Program-made: the position numbers and the translations under genes
Assembly: GCA_940671915.1 (NCBI GenBank)
Contig: CALNVZ010003435.1
Location: 6,978,520-7,042,519 of the forward strand
Reading direction: 5' to 3'
Source: Paracentrotus lividus
Lineage: Eukaryota > Echinodermata > Echinoidea > Camarodonta > Echinidae
Length of the DNA: 64,000 nt
Shown: in pieces, positions 48,701 to 58,627 of the stretch
How positions within the stretch are numbered: position 1 is the first letter of the stretch
Layout: the number at the start of each line of letters is the position of its first letter
The notes under the pieces: model-generated
What the model was told of the DNA's origin: nothing
What the model saw: only the letters and a program-made list of their open reading frames with translations
Databases searched by the model: none

Positions 48701-50414
48701 TGTGGCCACCCCTGCATCGGACTGTGTGGCGAGCCTTGTCCCAAAAAGTGTCGAATCTGTGATAAGGATGAAGTTACCGCTGTGTTTTTTGGCGATGAAG
48801 ACGAGGAAGATGCTCGGTGAGAACATTTTGTATGTTTCTTATCATTCTGGCAAACCCACTTTTAAGATTGCCTTTTACTTATCAATGGGTAATAAATATT
48901 GGATATGGATGTTAGTCAATGATTGTGATGGATACAAATACAACATTGGTATGTTATCTTAATAATTCTTATGAAAGTAAGCAAATAATAAGTTAAACGG
49001 ATAAGGGAAGGCGGAGGTTGATTTTGAATACGTTTTTTGGGAAAAGGTCAACGAATACGATTGGTCAAGAATTACCAACCTTCAACTATTTGTACGTTTT
49101 GTACATTATTGTTTAAAAACAGTTAAACGAAAAGTTTCCAAAGATAACAACGATAATTCATACTTGTTCGTATGTCTTTACAGGTTTGTGGAGCTTGAGG
49201 ATTGCAAGCACGTTGTTGAGGTCAATGCACTGGACCAATGGATGAAGACAACCACCGACAGCGATGACACAGGAGGAACCATCTCCATCAAGGTATTTTG
49301 GACTTAACTCCATTTTTTTTAGTGCATGGTTGCACATTACGGCTGATAAATCATTATCATCCAATATCGTAGGGTGATGACTAAGTTTCATGTAATAATG
49401 CGTTATTCCTGTTATGGATGTATGTTTACATACCCTTTTTAATTATTTACTTTATCACAGCTGAAGGAGTGTCCTCATTGTAAAACGCCGATTAGACGCA
49501 ACCTGAGATACGGCAACGTTATCAAACAGGCACTTCAGGATATTGATGCAGCTAAAAGAACGATCTACGGAAACGCAGACGCAATCAACATCCTCCGTCG
49601 GTCACTTATTGGAGAGCTTAAATTAGAAGTAGAGACAATGGATATGTTAGCCTTGGGTCGTGAGGAGAAACTGTTTCTAAGTAAGAAAGATGCACGCCGA
49701 TTCTACAACATCGTCGACTCGACGCCTTCGTTGAGTCAAGGACAGGTCACCGCTCTGAGCAACAGATTCTCATTTCTGAAGGAAATGCGGGACTTGTTGA
49801 AGGCTCTTCGCCTAATCCGTCCGTCATCAGCAGATCAACCCTACTATAAACTGATGAAAGACGAGATAGCTGTCATACAGAGGTGGTTATGCAAGGAACC
49901 AATCAACAGGATGTCCCAACAGCAGACTGAGGATGCCAACAGAGAAGCTCGAAGACTGCACCTAGCACTGACGTTCTTCAAGATCCTGTCGGAGAAACCA
50001 ACTGCTCGAGAAAAAGCCGGAGAAGAGGTAAAGACTGTTCAGCGCCATCTCTTCGCTGGAAAGGTTCTGATGGCTCAGCAACAAGATATAGTCAAAGAAC
50101 TACTAAAGAAGATCGTATCCAAGTCCGGTGCTTTGGGCATTACGGAGAAGGAGAGGAAAGAAATAGTTTCCGCAATAGGTTTGGCCAAAGGCCACTGGTA
50201 TAAATGCCCACAAGGACATGTATACGCCATTGGGGAATGTGGTGGCGCCACACAAGCTAGCACATGCCCCGAATGTGGTTCAACAATTGGTGGTACAGGT
50301 CACCGACTAACAGAGGGCAATAGGGTTGCGACAGAGATGGACGGGGCCCGATATGCAGCATGGTCAGAACAAGCTAACAACATGGCAAATTTTGACATGA
50401 ATAATCTATTTTAG
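42443..50414 (+). CDS. ZNFX1: NFX1-type zinc finger-containing protein 1, UPF1-like RNA helicase
   Basis: Four coding exons (42443-42789, 44500-48816, 49184-49292, 49461-50414) join in frame to 1908 residues; human ZNFX1, from memory, is about 1918. In order: an Arg/Gly-rich N-terminus (about 1-115); an SF1 helicase core with Walker A GPPGTGKT at 602-609, Walker B VVVEEAAE at 975-982, GDHQQLRPS at 1003-1011, NFQGEE at 1160-1165 and ALSRARKG at 1193-1200; an acidic insert with coiled-coil-like flanks between Walker A and B; NF-X1 Cys-rich fingers (about 1265-1545); and a C-terminal RZ-type finger (GHWYKCPQGHVYAIGECGG, 1835-1853). Known roles of the family: small-RNA inheritance in C. elegans germ granules and antiviral dsRNA sensing in mammals. 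All core motifs are intact. Which role holds here is not shown by sequence. Confidence 0.97.
43038..44339. mobile_element. Nested foldback element in ZNFX1 intron 1
   Basis: Outer inverted arms of ~150 bp (43038-43195 and 44190-44339) share CAAATCGA, ATAACTTTTCAGGTACGCTT, TTCATACCATTGGAAA and GATATCCTATTTGTAATG. An inner, more diverged related pair lies at about 43263-43420 and 43760-43922. A retroposon tail has inserted between the inner and outer right arms. Non-coding; it fills most of the 1.7-kb intron. Confidence 0.7.
43924..44185 (-). mobile_element. Retroposon 3' end with TTGAA-type tail
   Basis: On the minus strand a short body with TATGGGGGGAAGTCCATGAC ends in TTTGTGGAATAAAATTTGAA and a (TTGAA)n tail at 43924-43955. 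Such tails are typical of LINE or LINE-dependent SINE 3' ends (L2/CR1-like). Strongly 5' truncated; no coding. Confidence 0.55.
44500..48816 (+). CDS. ZNFX1: ZNFX1 exon 2 (helicase core and NF-X1 fingers)
   Basis: A single 4.3-kb exon with acceptor AACATCTAG and donor CTCG/GTGAGA. It is open for 1438 codons and holds the helicase motifs and the Cys-rich region ending CGHPCIGLCGEPCPKKCRIC, a stretch nearly identical to the vertebrate protein. Confidence 0.97.
49184..49292 (+). CDS. ZNFX1: ZNFX1 exon 3
   Basis: 109 bp with acceptor TATGTCTTTACAG and donor ATCAAG/GTATTT. It encodes FVELEDCKHVVEVNALDQWM, which aligns with the conserved FVxLEDCxHxxEVxALD stretch of the family just after the last NF-X1 finger. 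Confidence 0.95.
49461..50414 (+). CDS. ZNFX1: ZNFX1 exon 4 (C-terminus, RZ finger)
   Basis: Acceptor TTTATCACAG. It starts LKECPHCKTPIRRNLRYG, runs through a helical region, then GITEKERKEIVSAIG and the RZ-type finger with Cys/His ligands, and ends ANNMANFDMNNLF before TAG. Confidence 0.97.
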   Translation: MKECPHCKTPIRRNLRYGNVIKQALQDIDAAKRTIYGNADAINILRRSLIGELKLEVETMDMLALGREEKLFLSKKDARRFYNIVDSTPSLSQGQVTALSNRFSFLKEMRDLLKALRLIRPSSADQPYYKLMKDEIAVIQRWLCKEPINRMSQQQTEDANREARRLHLALTFFKILSEKPTAREKAGEEVKTVQRHLFAGKVLMAQQQDIVKELLKKIVSKSGALGITEKERKEIVSAIGLAKGHWYKCPQGHVYAIGECGGATQASTCPECGSTIGGTGHRLTEGNRVATEMDGARYAAWSEQANNMANFDMNNLF

Positions 50415-50602
50415 AATGATTAAGTAGAACCTCTTAATATAAGATAGCTTCGGCGGTAGTTCTTGTGATAGCCGGATCGAGCAGTACACATCACTATTCC
50501 ACAGACGGTGTAAGCGTCAACAAAGGTTTTGTAAAAATTACTTTACATAGCTTGAATTAGGATTTCGCACCAACGCTACATATGCAGAATCACATTTGAA
50601 CA
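50415..50602 (+). other. ZNFX1 3' flank
   Basis: Short likely 3' untranslated DNA. No canonical AATAAA was found before the repeat block begins. Confidence 0.4.
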
Positions 50603-50620
50603 ATACTGAAAGCCTAAACG

Positions 50621-51110
50621 GGTAGACCGACTAGCTTTAAAGCTAGTCGTAGTGATGCCCAGACTGACTAGCTTTAAAGCTAGTCAGTCACGACGGACTA
50701 GTTTTCCTTCAACACAATCCGCTTATTACGGACTAGCTTTGAAGCTCGTCCGTCTCTACGGACTAGCTTGAAAGCTTGTCCGTCAAGTTAGTCGGTCACG
50801 ACGGACTAGTTTTAATGCTAGTCGGTCACAACGGACTAGCTTTCCATAAAGCTAGTCGGTCATGACAGACTAGCTTTAAAGCTAGTCGGTCACGACGGAC
50901 TAGTTTTAAAGCTAGTCCGTTTTGACCGACTAGTTTGACGGACTAGCATAAAAGCTAGTCGTAGTGATGCCCAGACTGACGAGCTTTTGAGCAGGACTAG
51001 CTTTACAGCTAGTCCGTCAAGGTATCAAAACTAGTCAGTCGCGCTTGTCGGTCGCGATGTTCTTACTTCTGTCTTGACCGACTAGCATTACGGAATAGCT
51101 TAATGGCTTC
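50621..51110 (+). repeat. Array of GACTAGCTTTAAAGCTAGTC palindromes
   Basis: Perfect 20-bp palindromes at 50629-50648, 50666-50685 and 50868-50887, with many near-perfect ones between them, spaced by ~10-bp linkers such as GGTCACGACG. One strand can fold into a row of hairpins. Related arrays: 52740-52925 and 61735-62215. Confidence 0.9.
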
Positions 51111-51455
51111 ATCAGCTTGTCAGAGACGTCAAATCAGAAATATGACAAAACATTTTAAAGATACGATTATTTTTTTTCACAAAAATTCAAGAATTCAAGC
51201 CAACATCATTTTATTATGATGATATCAGAATACAGGAATTAATACAGGAGGCACATTAGTTAACATTATGCAATTATCAAATAATGTGATGTTGAGATTT
51301 AATTGGAAAATCAAATGTGAAATAATATACACTGAAGCCGGCCAAACAAACAAGTTAGATGCAATCCATAACGCTAATAATATGCATTTTGAATTTTATA
51401 CTTTATATGCTTACTTTCCAGGACGGCGATTGATGTCACGACTGGGGGGGGGGCA

Positions 51456-51583
51456 GGCGCGGATCAAGAAAATCGAATGAATGCATTTCGGGGGCCCAAT
51501 TGTCCGGGACAAAGAGCCGCTTTTGTTCCCAGACAATTGGGCCCCCGAAATGCATTCAATTCGATTTTCTTCGTATCCACGCC
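51456..51583. repeat. Near-perfect 128-bp hairpin
   Basis: Arms 51456-51504 and 51532-51583 pair almost fully (GCATTTCGGGGGCCCAATTG against CAATTGGGCCCCCGAAATGC), and the 27-base centre continues the stem (GGGACAAA against TTTGTTCCC). G-runs flank both sides. It is absent from copy B of the segment, so it was probably gained in copy A. Confidence 0.8.
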
Positions 51584-52739
51584 GGGGGGGGGGGGGGGCT
51601 TAAAATAGCATTTAGCATTATATTCAACATACATTTGCCTCTTTATTAGCTTCACTAGCTGATCACTCTTTAAAAACAAAGGGGGACGATCCTCCCAGAA
51701 AAAAAATCGAGGGTGAAACGGTCCCCACTGTCCCCCGGGCGTCTCCCGCCAATGAGCTTGCATCATCATTGTCTTGTTTTGGGATAGGCCTGGGCCTATT
51801 TTTGGCATTTTCCACCGCTATCTCTTTCTTGAGAGCCACCTCAGAAATCCCGCAATCGCCCTCTAATCCAATATTCTTTCTTTCTCAGATAGTAATCTAA
51901 AGAAATAGTGGCACATTTATAATTCTTAGATTAGATTTGAATTCATATGATTATTTAATGTTTCTATTATCCATTGTTTCAGTAACACCACGCGAATTTA
52001 TAAAATTAATTTGGCAAGGCACAGATTTTGTTCGCGTTGGTGTAAGTATTAATCCTGATGAAAAAAATAACGAACACTAATGAACTGAAAAATAAGAAAT
52101 CAAAAAGAGAGTACTCACACATCATCTCGATGAAGGAGCATCGCCATTATCATCAAATTCTTCAGTTTTACGGGTATATCGGATCTGTTCCTGACAGTTA
52201 GCCCTAATTAATAGAATCAATCACAGATATACAAATAACTAGATGAATGTCCTTTTCGCAGATGCGCATCTGTTATTCATCGCGCTATTCAAGCCTTAGT
52301 ATATCACTGATGTTGCTCCAGCCGGGCCATATCACCAGTCAATCTATAAGCAACAGACCAGATCTTGGGTTCTATAGTAACGAGGTATTCAATAGCTGTA
52401 ATTAAAGACATGGAGAACAATAGTATTGAACCTACTTCGTGAATTGCATTTTTTGTCGTGTGTTGATGTTATAGTATCGTAAGCTCTTAAGATTGTCAAG
52501 TCAAAAACATACCTTTGTTGAGAAAATGTATTCACTTGATTTATGTTCTCGGAAGAACATGCGCTCTAAATTACAAGGGAGATAATAAATTGAACATTGC
52601 ATCTGTGTGTATTTCAAAGCTAGCTCAGTCATTTAATTGTAAGCGACATTGCAGCTATGTGTATTCAAATCCCTAGTCGCGTCATTCTAATGGGTAAACT
52701 GCAGTCTACCTATCAATTTTATTGAGCTCGTTCCCCGTC

Positions 52740-52925
52740 GCATACGGACGGACTAACATCAGTGTGACGGAACTAGCTTTAAAGCTCGTCGCGTCAAGTT
52801 GAGAGATTGATTCAGTTGTAAGCTAGTCGTCCGACGGGACTAACATGACGCACTAGCTTTAAAACTAGTCCGTCTTGACTGACTAGCTTTAAAGCTAGTC
52901 CGTCCACTGACGGACGAGGTTAGGT
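52740..52925 (+). repeat. Short second palindrome array
   Basis: Contains one perfect GACTAGCTTTAAAGCTAGTC at 52881-52900 and several decayed units. It lies 360 bp beyond the end of copy A. Confidence 0.8.
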
Positions 52926-55185
52926 TTTCAGTGAAAGGTCAAAGGGCTAATGAACATTCCTTGGAAGATCTTTATTACTTATGGTGCATCTCATTTGATA
53001 AGACGTCTGCAAGTCTCCCGCTAGGGTTCAGTCTCCGCGACTGGAAAAATTCAATTAAATGTAAACATGGTAAACGTGTTCCATTTTCTGGAAACTTATG
53101 ATGCGTCACGGAGACTCGAGAAACCTCTAGGAGACGCCTTCGAGTCGCAAACCAGTCTCAAGCCCGTCTCAAACCCTTCTTATGCCAAATGAGATAACAC
53201 CATTTACATAAACTACCAGAATCAGAAAGTTATTTCTTGATGTGATGAAAGCCTGAAATTGCATAGTTTGGCATACGTTGTCTATGAAATCGTGAGATCT
53301 ATGCAGGAGCCAATTAAATTATGGCATTTACCTTGTCTTTTTGAAGCGTCTGTAAACATATTTATCATATATTGTTAAATTTATTTTATATTAATTAAGT
53401 ACTTCTTTATCTCGTAAAAAAAAGATAATATTACTTACTTTGTAACTATATTGTCTTTCAAGTCTAATGTATCACTGACATTCGAAACTTGATATCAGTG
53501 GATTAAACACCAATAAATAAATAAATGAAATAAATAAATAAATTGCGCATATAATAGTTAAATACAAACATACACATTTTTATGAGTTAAATCCCCTGTT
53601 ACTAAATTGTATCTTCCTGATCGAACGACTCTGCTGATAAAAACAACCACATAGAAAAAAAACAACAAACAAACAAACAACAGATTCTAGTAATAATGAT
53701 AATAACTTGGTGTTAATTTTGATTTCATCGAGTGACTGTATATTGATTTGTATATTTCAGTTAATTGTGTTTTGATATGAGAGTCTATATCTATAATCAT
53801 ATCATAAGAAAAATCCGTACGAATTGCTATATATTCAAACAAATGAAAGCTTATGTATAGGAAATGAGTTAGGATATACATGAGATGGGAAAATAAGATT
53901 AAAGAAAAGAAAGGGGAAAAGAGATAAAGCTTTTTGAAGGCAAAGCAAATGCAAAGCAAAAAAAACAAAAACAAAACAAAACAAAAAACAAAAACAAAAA
54001 CAAAAAAACAACAAACAAACAAAAAAATAAAATAAATAATAATCATAAAAAAAAAAAATTGTTATTATATTATTATATTATATTACTATTGAATTTTGTT
54101 TTTATATCATTAAATAATATGACGTAACATGATATAAAGCTTAATTCGATTTAGAAGTATTCATTAACCTGTATGTTAAGCGAAACTGTCCTATTAAACC
54201 CACATTGTTTGCTGGCTTAAATAGGGCATGTGTTATTAATATTATAGTCTCATATGTCATATACTAGTATACCTTTTGAGCTATCAAAAGTGCCTGACAT
54301 AATTATTTTAGGATGAATTGGCCTATATTTTGATTTGCATAATGAAACTATTTTTTTCTTCTTCATTAAGAACGGTTCTTGTTTCACCACTAATAGTAAC
54401 ATACTTAGTGTGGTGTGAATATAATGAGTAGTAGATATTTGTGTTATCATTCAAGTGGGCCCGTTTCTTTGTGGGTTCTGAACAGGGACAGGTTTATTGT
54501 AGTTGAGGACTTGTCAGGCTGCTGTATCGTATTAGATTCAAGGCGAAAAAATTGTAAATAACAATTCTATATGACTTTACATACCGGTGCAGCTATTTCT
54601 TTCGGATCTTTGATTATATGTTTCTGTCATTATGTAATGTTTGTCATTACCTTAAGAATTGAAGTCATGTTATACAGCAACAGAGAGTTATAACAATTTA
54701 AGTACGTGTCTTTGGATATTTCAATATATTATTTTGTTGGTGTGATATGTTATCAATGCAATTTTTCTAAATGTATTTATTGTACTTTGTACCACCTAAA
54801 GTGTAATTCAATGCATTTTCATTGCATTTTGCCTCGTGAGGTATTCTTCCCTCAATTTTTTTATTTTCATCAACACCCATCTTGCTAAGAGAAACATTAT
54901 AAAGGCAATGTGATATTACATCTGTACATTGAAATCACTGTAAATGACAAACAAACACATTTTGCCCTTTTACGTTTTCTCCAATAATTTATTTTTTTTT
55001 TGCAGGGGGGGGGGGAGATCGACAAAAGCTAAGGGTCAAAGATACCCTTAAATATCAAAAGTTAAAGTTTAAAAGTTGTCACATTTATTTCTATGATTAA
55101 GAAGATTCCATGACAATTGCTCCGGCGAAAATTGCAAATTCCATACACTAATCTTTTCTTCTTTCCTCCAAGCTTTAATCCCGGA

Positions 55186-55258
55186 CTTAACACTACCCTA
55201 AACAGAAACCCTAAACCTAACATAAAGCCTTATTGCAACCCTAAACCTAACCCTACAT
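55186..55258 (-). repeat. Degenerate telomere-like CCCTAA stretch
   Basis: Several CCCTAA and CCTAAC motifs within about 70 bp. Short and imperfect. Confidence 0.4.
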
Positions 55259-55559
55259 CTTTAAATCAAAATGATGCCTTGAGCAATTATTGTCACAGGA
55301 GCAAATGTCGTGTCACCGATATACATGGTCATGACTAGATTTAAGAGATACGAATTATTATAATAGATTATATACCTCACTTTAAGAATGTTGAATAATC
55401 CTGTCCTCTGATTGGTCAAAAGCTTGGTCATGTCTTCAACCATGCCCCCAAAACAAATCACCAGTCAATAGTACTTGGATTTATGCCCGTTTGCCCCCTG
55501 AATGTCCCCTTAGCAACGGGCAGTATGTCTAAAATAGCTTAAAATAGAATATATATCTC

Positions 55560-55722
55560 ATTCTACTTATTTAATGATTTTTTTTTCAAATACTTATACT
55601 TCTGCCTTATGTTTATGTGTTTGTATATCCTTTGTATGATTTCTATTGTTTGTTATGATGATAATTCAAAATCTTGGAATTAATGTCAATAAAATTTGAT
55701 TGATTTGATTTGATTTGATTTG
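55560..55722 (+). mobile_element. Retroposon 3' end with TTTGA tail
   Basis: Ends GTCAATAAAATTTGATTGAT followed by (TTTGA)n-type units to 55722. AATAAA plus a short repeat tail is typical of L2/CR1-like 3' ends. No coding region remains. Confidence 0.5.
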
Positions 55723-56433
55723 TATACTCCATATGTGTATATAGTTAAATATGAGTGCAATATTTATTCTAATTGGTTGAATGGATGAACATTTGCGTTC
55801 GTGAGCCATGAAATGCTTTAAAGATCGATTCATTTCAGTGAGGAAATTTAAGGCCTGATATGGTCTTTGTCTGATTTAAGCTAGTTATTGATAGTTGAAG
55901 GAAGCAAAATATAACAAAATAGTTGTTGAACAACTGAGCTATGTTTGGGACTAGGAATCGGGAAAAACCACTAAAAGTTTTACTTGTATTTTAGGGAATT
56001 ATCAGTTCTTCTTCCCGGTGACGGATCTACAATTTCATGAGGGGGGAGGGGGCCAAAATTGGAATTTCAGATTTTGGTACACCCAAATTTGTTTCTCGTC
56101 ACACCGGGCGAGCAAAAAGGTACAACAAACTTTTTTCACGTCAGGCTGGCCGTGAGATAAGAGAGGAGGGGTGGGAGGTGTTAATTTTTTTTCGGCCCTC
56201 AGCCCATCAAAAGGTCATCAAGTGTTGGTATAGGAGTAAGGTTTAGTCGGTAAATCGCACCGGTCGTCCATTTTTGATAGAGCATAATGAATTACAGGAA
56301 TTAAGTATATGCGCAAAGGGGAAACCAATTTTTCCTCTTACGCATTACTCACCTCTGTAACTTGGCATTGATAAAAGCAATGGTCACCAAATAAATAACC
56401 AATTGATTTTCATTGATAAAAGCATTAACGTGA

Positions 56434-58338
56434 CAGGCCCGTAACTTGACTTTACGGGAGGTTCGACACTGAAAAGTGGACCTTTTTCTCAAGGATTTTT
56501 ATTCGAGCGCGCAAGGCGCGAGCAAGACACAATTTTGATGTCAAACTTGTTGAGTATAATATGCATTACATGATTATAACTCTATTAGAAGCTAAAACGG
56601 GTAATTATTGTACATATAGTTCTCTTATAGTATCGCGAGCTCGAAGCGCGAGCTAAATTTTAATAATCTTAATGGCTTTTCTTTGTTTTATTGTCATCGA
56701 GTAATGAATATTAAGGAATGGCGGCGGCGAAGCGCGAGCTCAAATTTTTAGACAAAATTGGAGTTAATTGTGCAATATTAGCCCTATTTAGTCATCGCCG
56801 AGTTGAAGTTCTTGAGCTAAAATCGTTCCTAATAGGACTTTCTCTCTAGCGATCTATTGCTGATACATATAATCTTGCTATTTTAATCTTTTGCTATAAT
56901 TTTGGGGCTGCAAGACTAGGCCTCCCCCATCAGCCCAAACACAATCTACAACACATTCTTTGACAAGGTTTGTCTTCCAGCAGAGAGCCACTGCACTGGT
57001 CCCAACCCTTTTTAAAAAATATTTATTGTTGTGATTTTACAGTTCGAGTCGCATGGGACGAGCAGGAAAATTGGGGTTTTAAAAGAATATGAAGTAAGAA
57101 AGCGAGGCACATTTTAGTTATTGTAACTGATACTTTTAAGAAATATTATTATTACATGTTGACTTTAACATGTTTAAAGAGCATGAAAAGGCTTCTTTTT
57201 AGTATAAAAAGGGCATTTTCTGGCTAAGAAAAGGGCGATTTAGGTCGCATGAAAAAAAATGGGGCACTATGCCCCTGACCCGGTTCCACGCCTTTGTTGC
57301 CCCACATATCCTCAAGCGCGAAGCGCGAGTAGAAACTTTGAGCTCAAGATTGTAGTCTTATTGTGCATTATAGACCCTATTTAGACCGCAGAGCGCGAAG
57401 CGCGCAGCCGAAAATTAGGGGCTTTTAAAGACATATGGCAGTACAAGGGCCCCTTTTAGGTTCTAAAAGTGCCCTTTTTTAAAAATAAAATTGTCCACGG
57501 GACTTTTCAAACACTCTGAAAAGGCTAATTTCTAGTATAAAGATGACACTTTTTTTTAGCTTAGAAAGGGACTACTTCTGTTGTCTGACTAGGCACTTAT
57601 AGGTTAGATGAAGTGGATCCTGTGCCCCTGCCCGCCCCCCCCCCGTCACCCCCTCTGCCTTGCCTTATTTATGTTATATTTTTCTAACATTGAAAGAATA
57701 CATATTGTAAAAAATACAAAAATAGGAACACAAATGCAAACGTCGAAAAACATCCTGCGAAATGGTTTTTAAAGTAATTCTTGGCGTAATTTGTTCCTGA
57801 AAAATGATTATCTCCCCACAAATAAAAAGTTCGAGCAGCGAAGCGCGAGGCGAAATTTCATGTAGGGGACTAAGGTTTAATTCTTTCTTGTATTCTATTC
57901 AGTATCTGCTGCATTTCTGGCCAAAGTGGGAGTTTTTATTTTTTGTTTTTTTTTTTTGGGTCAGCGGACCCTGCTCGCCTGCGGGGAGGGGGTTTCGTTC
58001 GAACNNNNNNNNNNNNNNNNNNNNNNNNNNNNNNNNNNNNNNNNNNNNNNNNNNNNNNNNNNNNNNNNNNNNNNNNNNNNNNNNNNNNNNNNNNNNNNNN
58101 NNNNNNNNNNNNNNNNNNNNNNNNNNNNNNNNNNNNNNNNNNNNNNNNNNNNNNNNNNNNNNNNNNNNNNNNNNNNNNNNNNNNNNNNNNNNNNNNNNNN
58201 NNNNNNNNNNNNNNNNNNNNNNNNNNNNNNNNNNNNNNNNNNNNNNNNNNNNNNNNNNNNNNNNNNNNNNNNNNNNNNNNNNNNNNNNNNNNNNNNNNNN
58301 NNNNNNNNNNNNNNNNNNCCCCCCTGGTTACGGGCCTG
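56434..58338. mobile_element. CAGGCCCGTAA-ended element, copy 1
   Basis: Starts CAGGCCCGTAA and ends TTACGGGCCTG (11-bp inverted ends), flanked by the 5-bp direct repeat CGTGA (56429-56433, 58339-58343). The interior has recurrent GCGCGAAGCGCGAGC modules and no coding. 5-bp duplication and CAGG ends suggest a hAT5-like group (inference). Contains the N gap. Confidence 0.75.
58005..58318. other. Assembly gap of 314 N
   Basis: It falls in a G/C-rich part of the element. The second copy at 60697-60702 shows only a few bases there, so the gap may be overestimated. Confidence 0.99.
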
Positions 58339-58627
58339 CGTGAAATGTGACACTGCATACGGAAATTATTAAAAAGCAAACTTGTATAATACAGGTTCCC
58401 ACACACGAGACCAATTATTGTAATATTAACGAAATAAAGTCAGACACAATAAGCATGTTATACAGTATAGGTGAAAAGTTGAACCCATTTTTTTCCGAGT
58501 GTACCAATACCTTTATTCTGAGTGAGATAAAGGGTTATTGTTAACATGCAGCGTGTGCGTGAAGGCGGGGGGGGGGGGGGGTACGCAATAGACACCGATA
58601 AAACGTTAAAATAAATATAAATCATAA

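Larger units (their letters stand above)
50603..52380 (+). repeat. Large dispersed segment, copy A
   Basis: Collinear with 61720-63073 in the same orientation: the palindrome array, then CAGCTTGTCAGAGACGTCAA, GGAATTAATACAGGAGGCAC, GCATCATCATTG and ATGTCCTTTTCGCA blocks. Copy A has about 400 bp extra (about 51285-51680), including the 128-bp hairpin. No coding. It could be a transposon or a segmental duplication. Confidence 0.75.
52926..56186. other. Intergenic DNA, no gene recognised
   Basis: AT-rich. Contains an (AAAAC)n tract at 53950-54015, a degenerate CCCTAA-rich stretch at 55186-55258, a LINE-like tail at 55560-55722, and a block at 56095-56160 shared with 41085-41165. Confidence 0.5.
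56187..58627 (+). repeat. Tandem duplication, unit 1
   Basis: Matches 58628-61009 from TTTTTTTTCGGCCCTCAGCC to AAATATAAATCATAA with many small indels. Lacks about 190 bp present in unit 2 (about 58712-58905) and contains a 314-N gap. Confidence 0.85.

Noticed and set aside
50621-51110. CRISPR-like appearance (regular palindromic repeat and short linker)
   Set aside because: Linkers are repetitive and related to each other, there are no cas genes, and the context is an animal genome.
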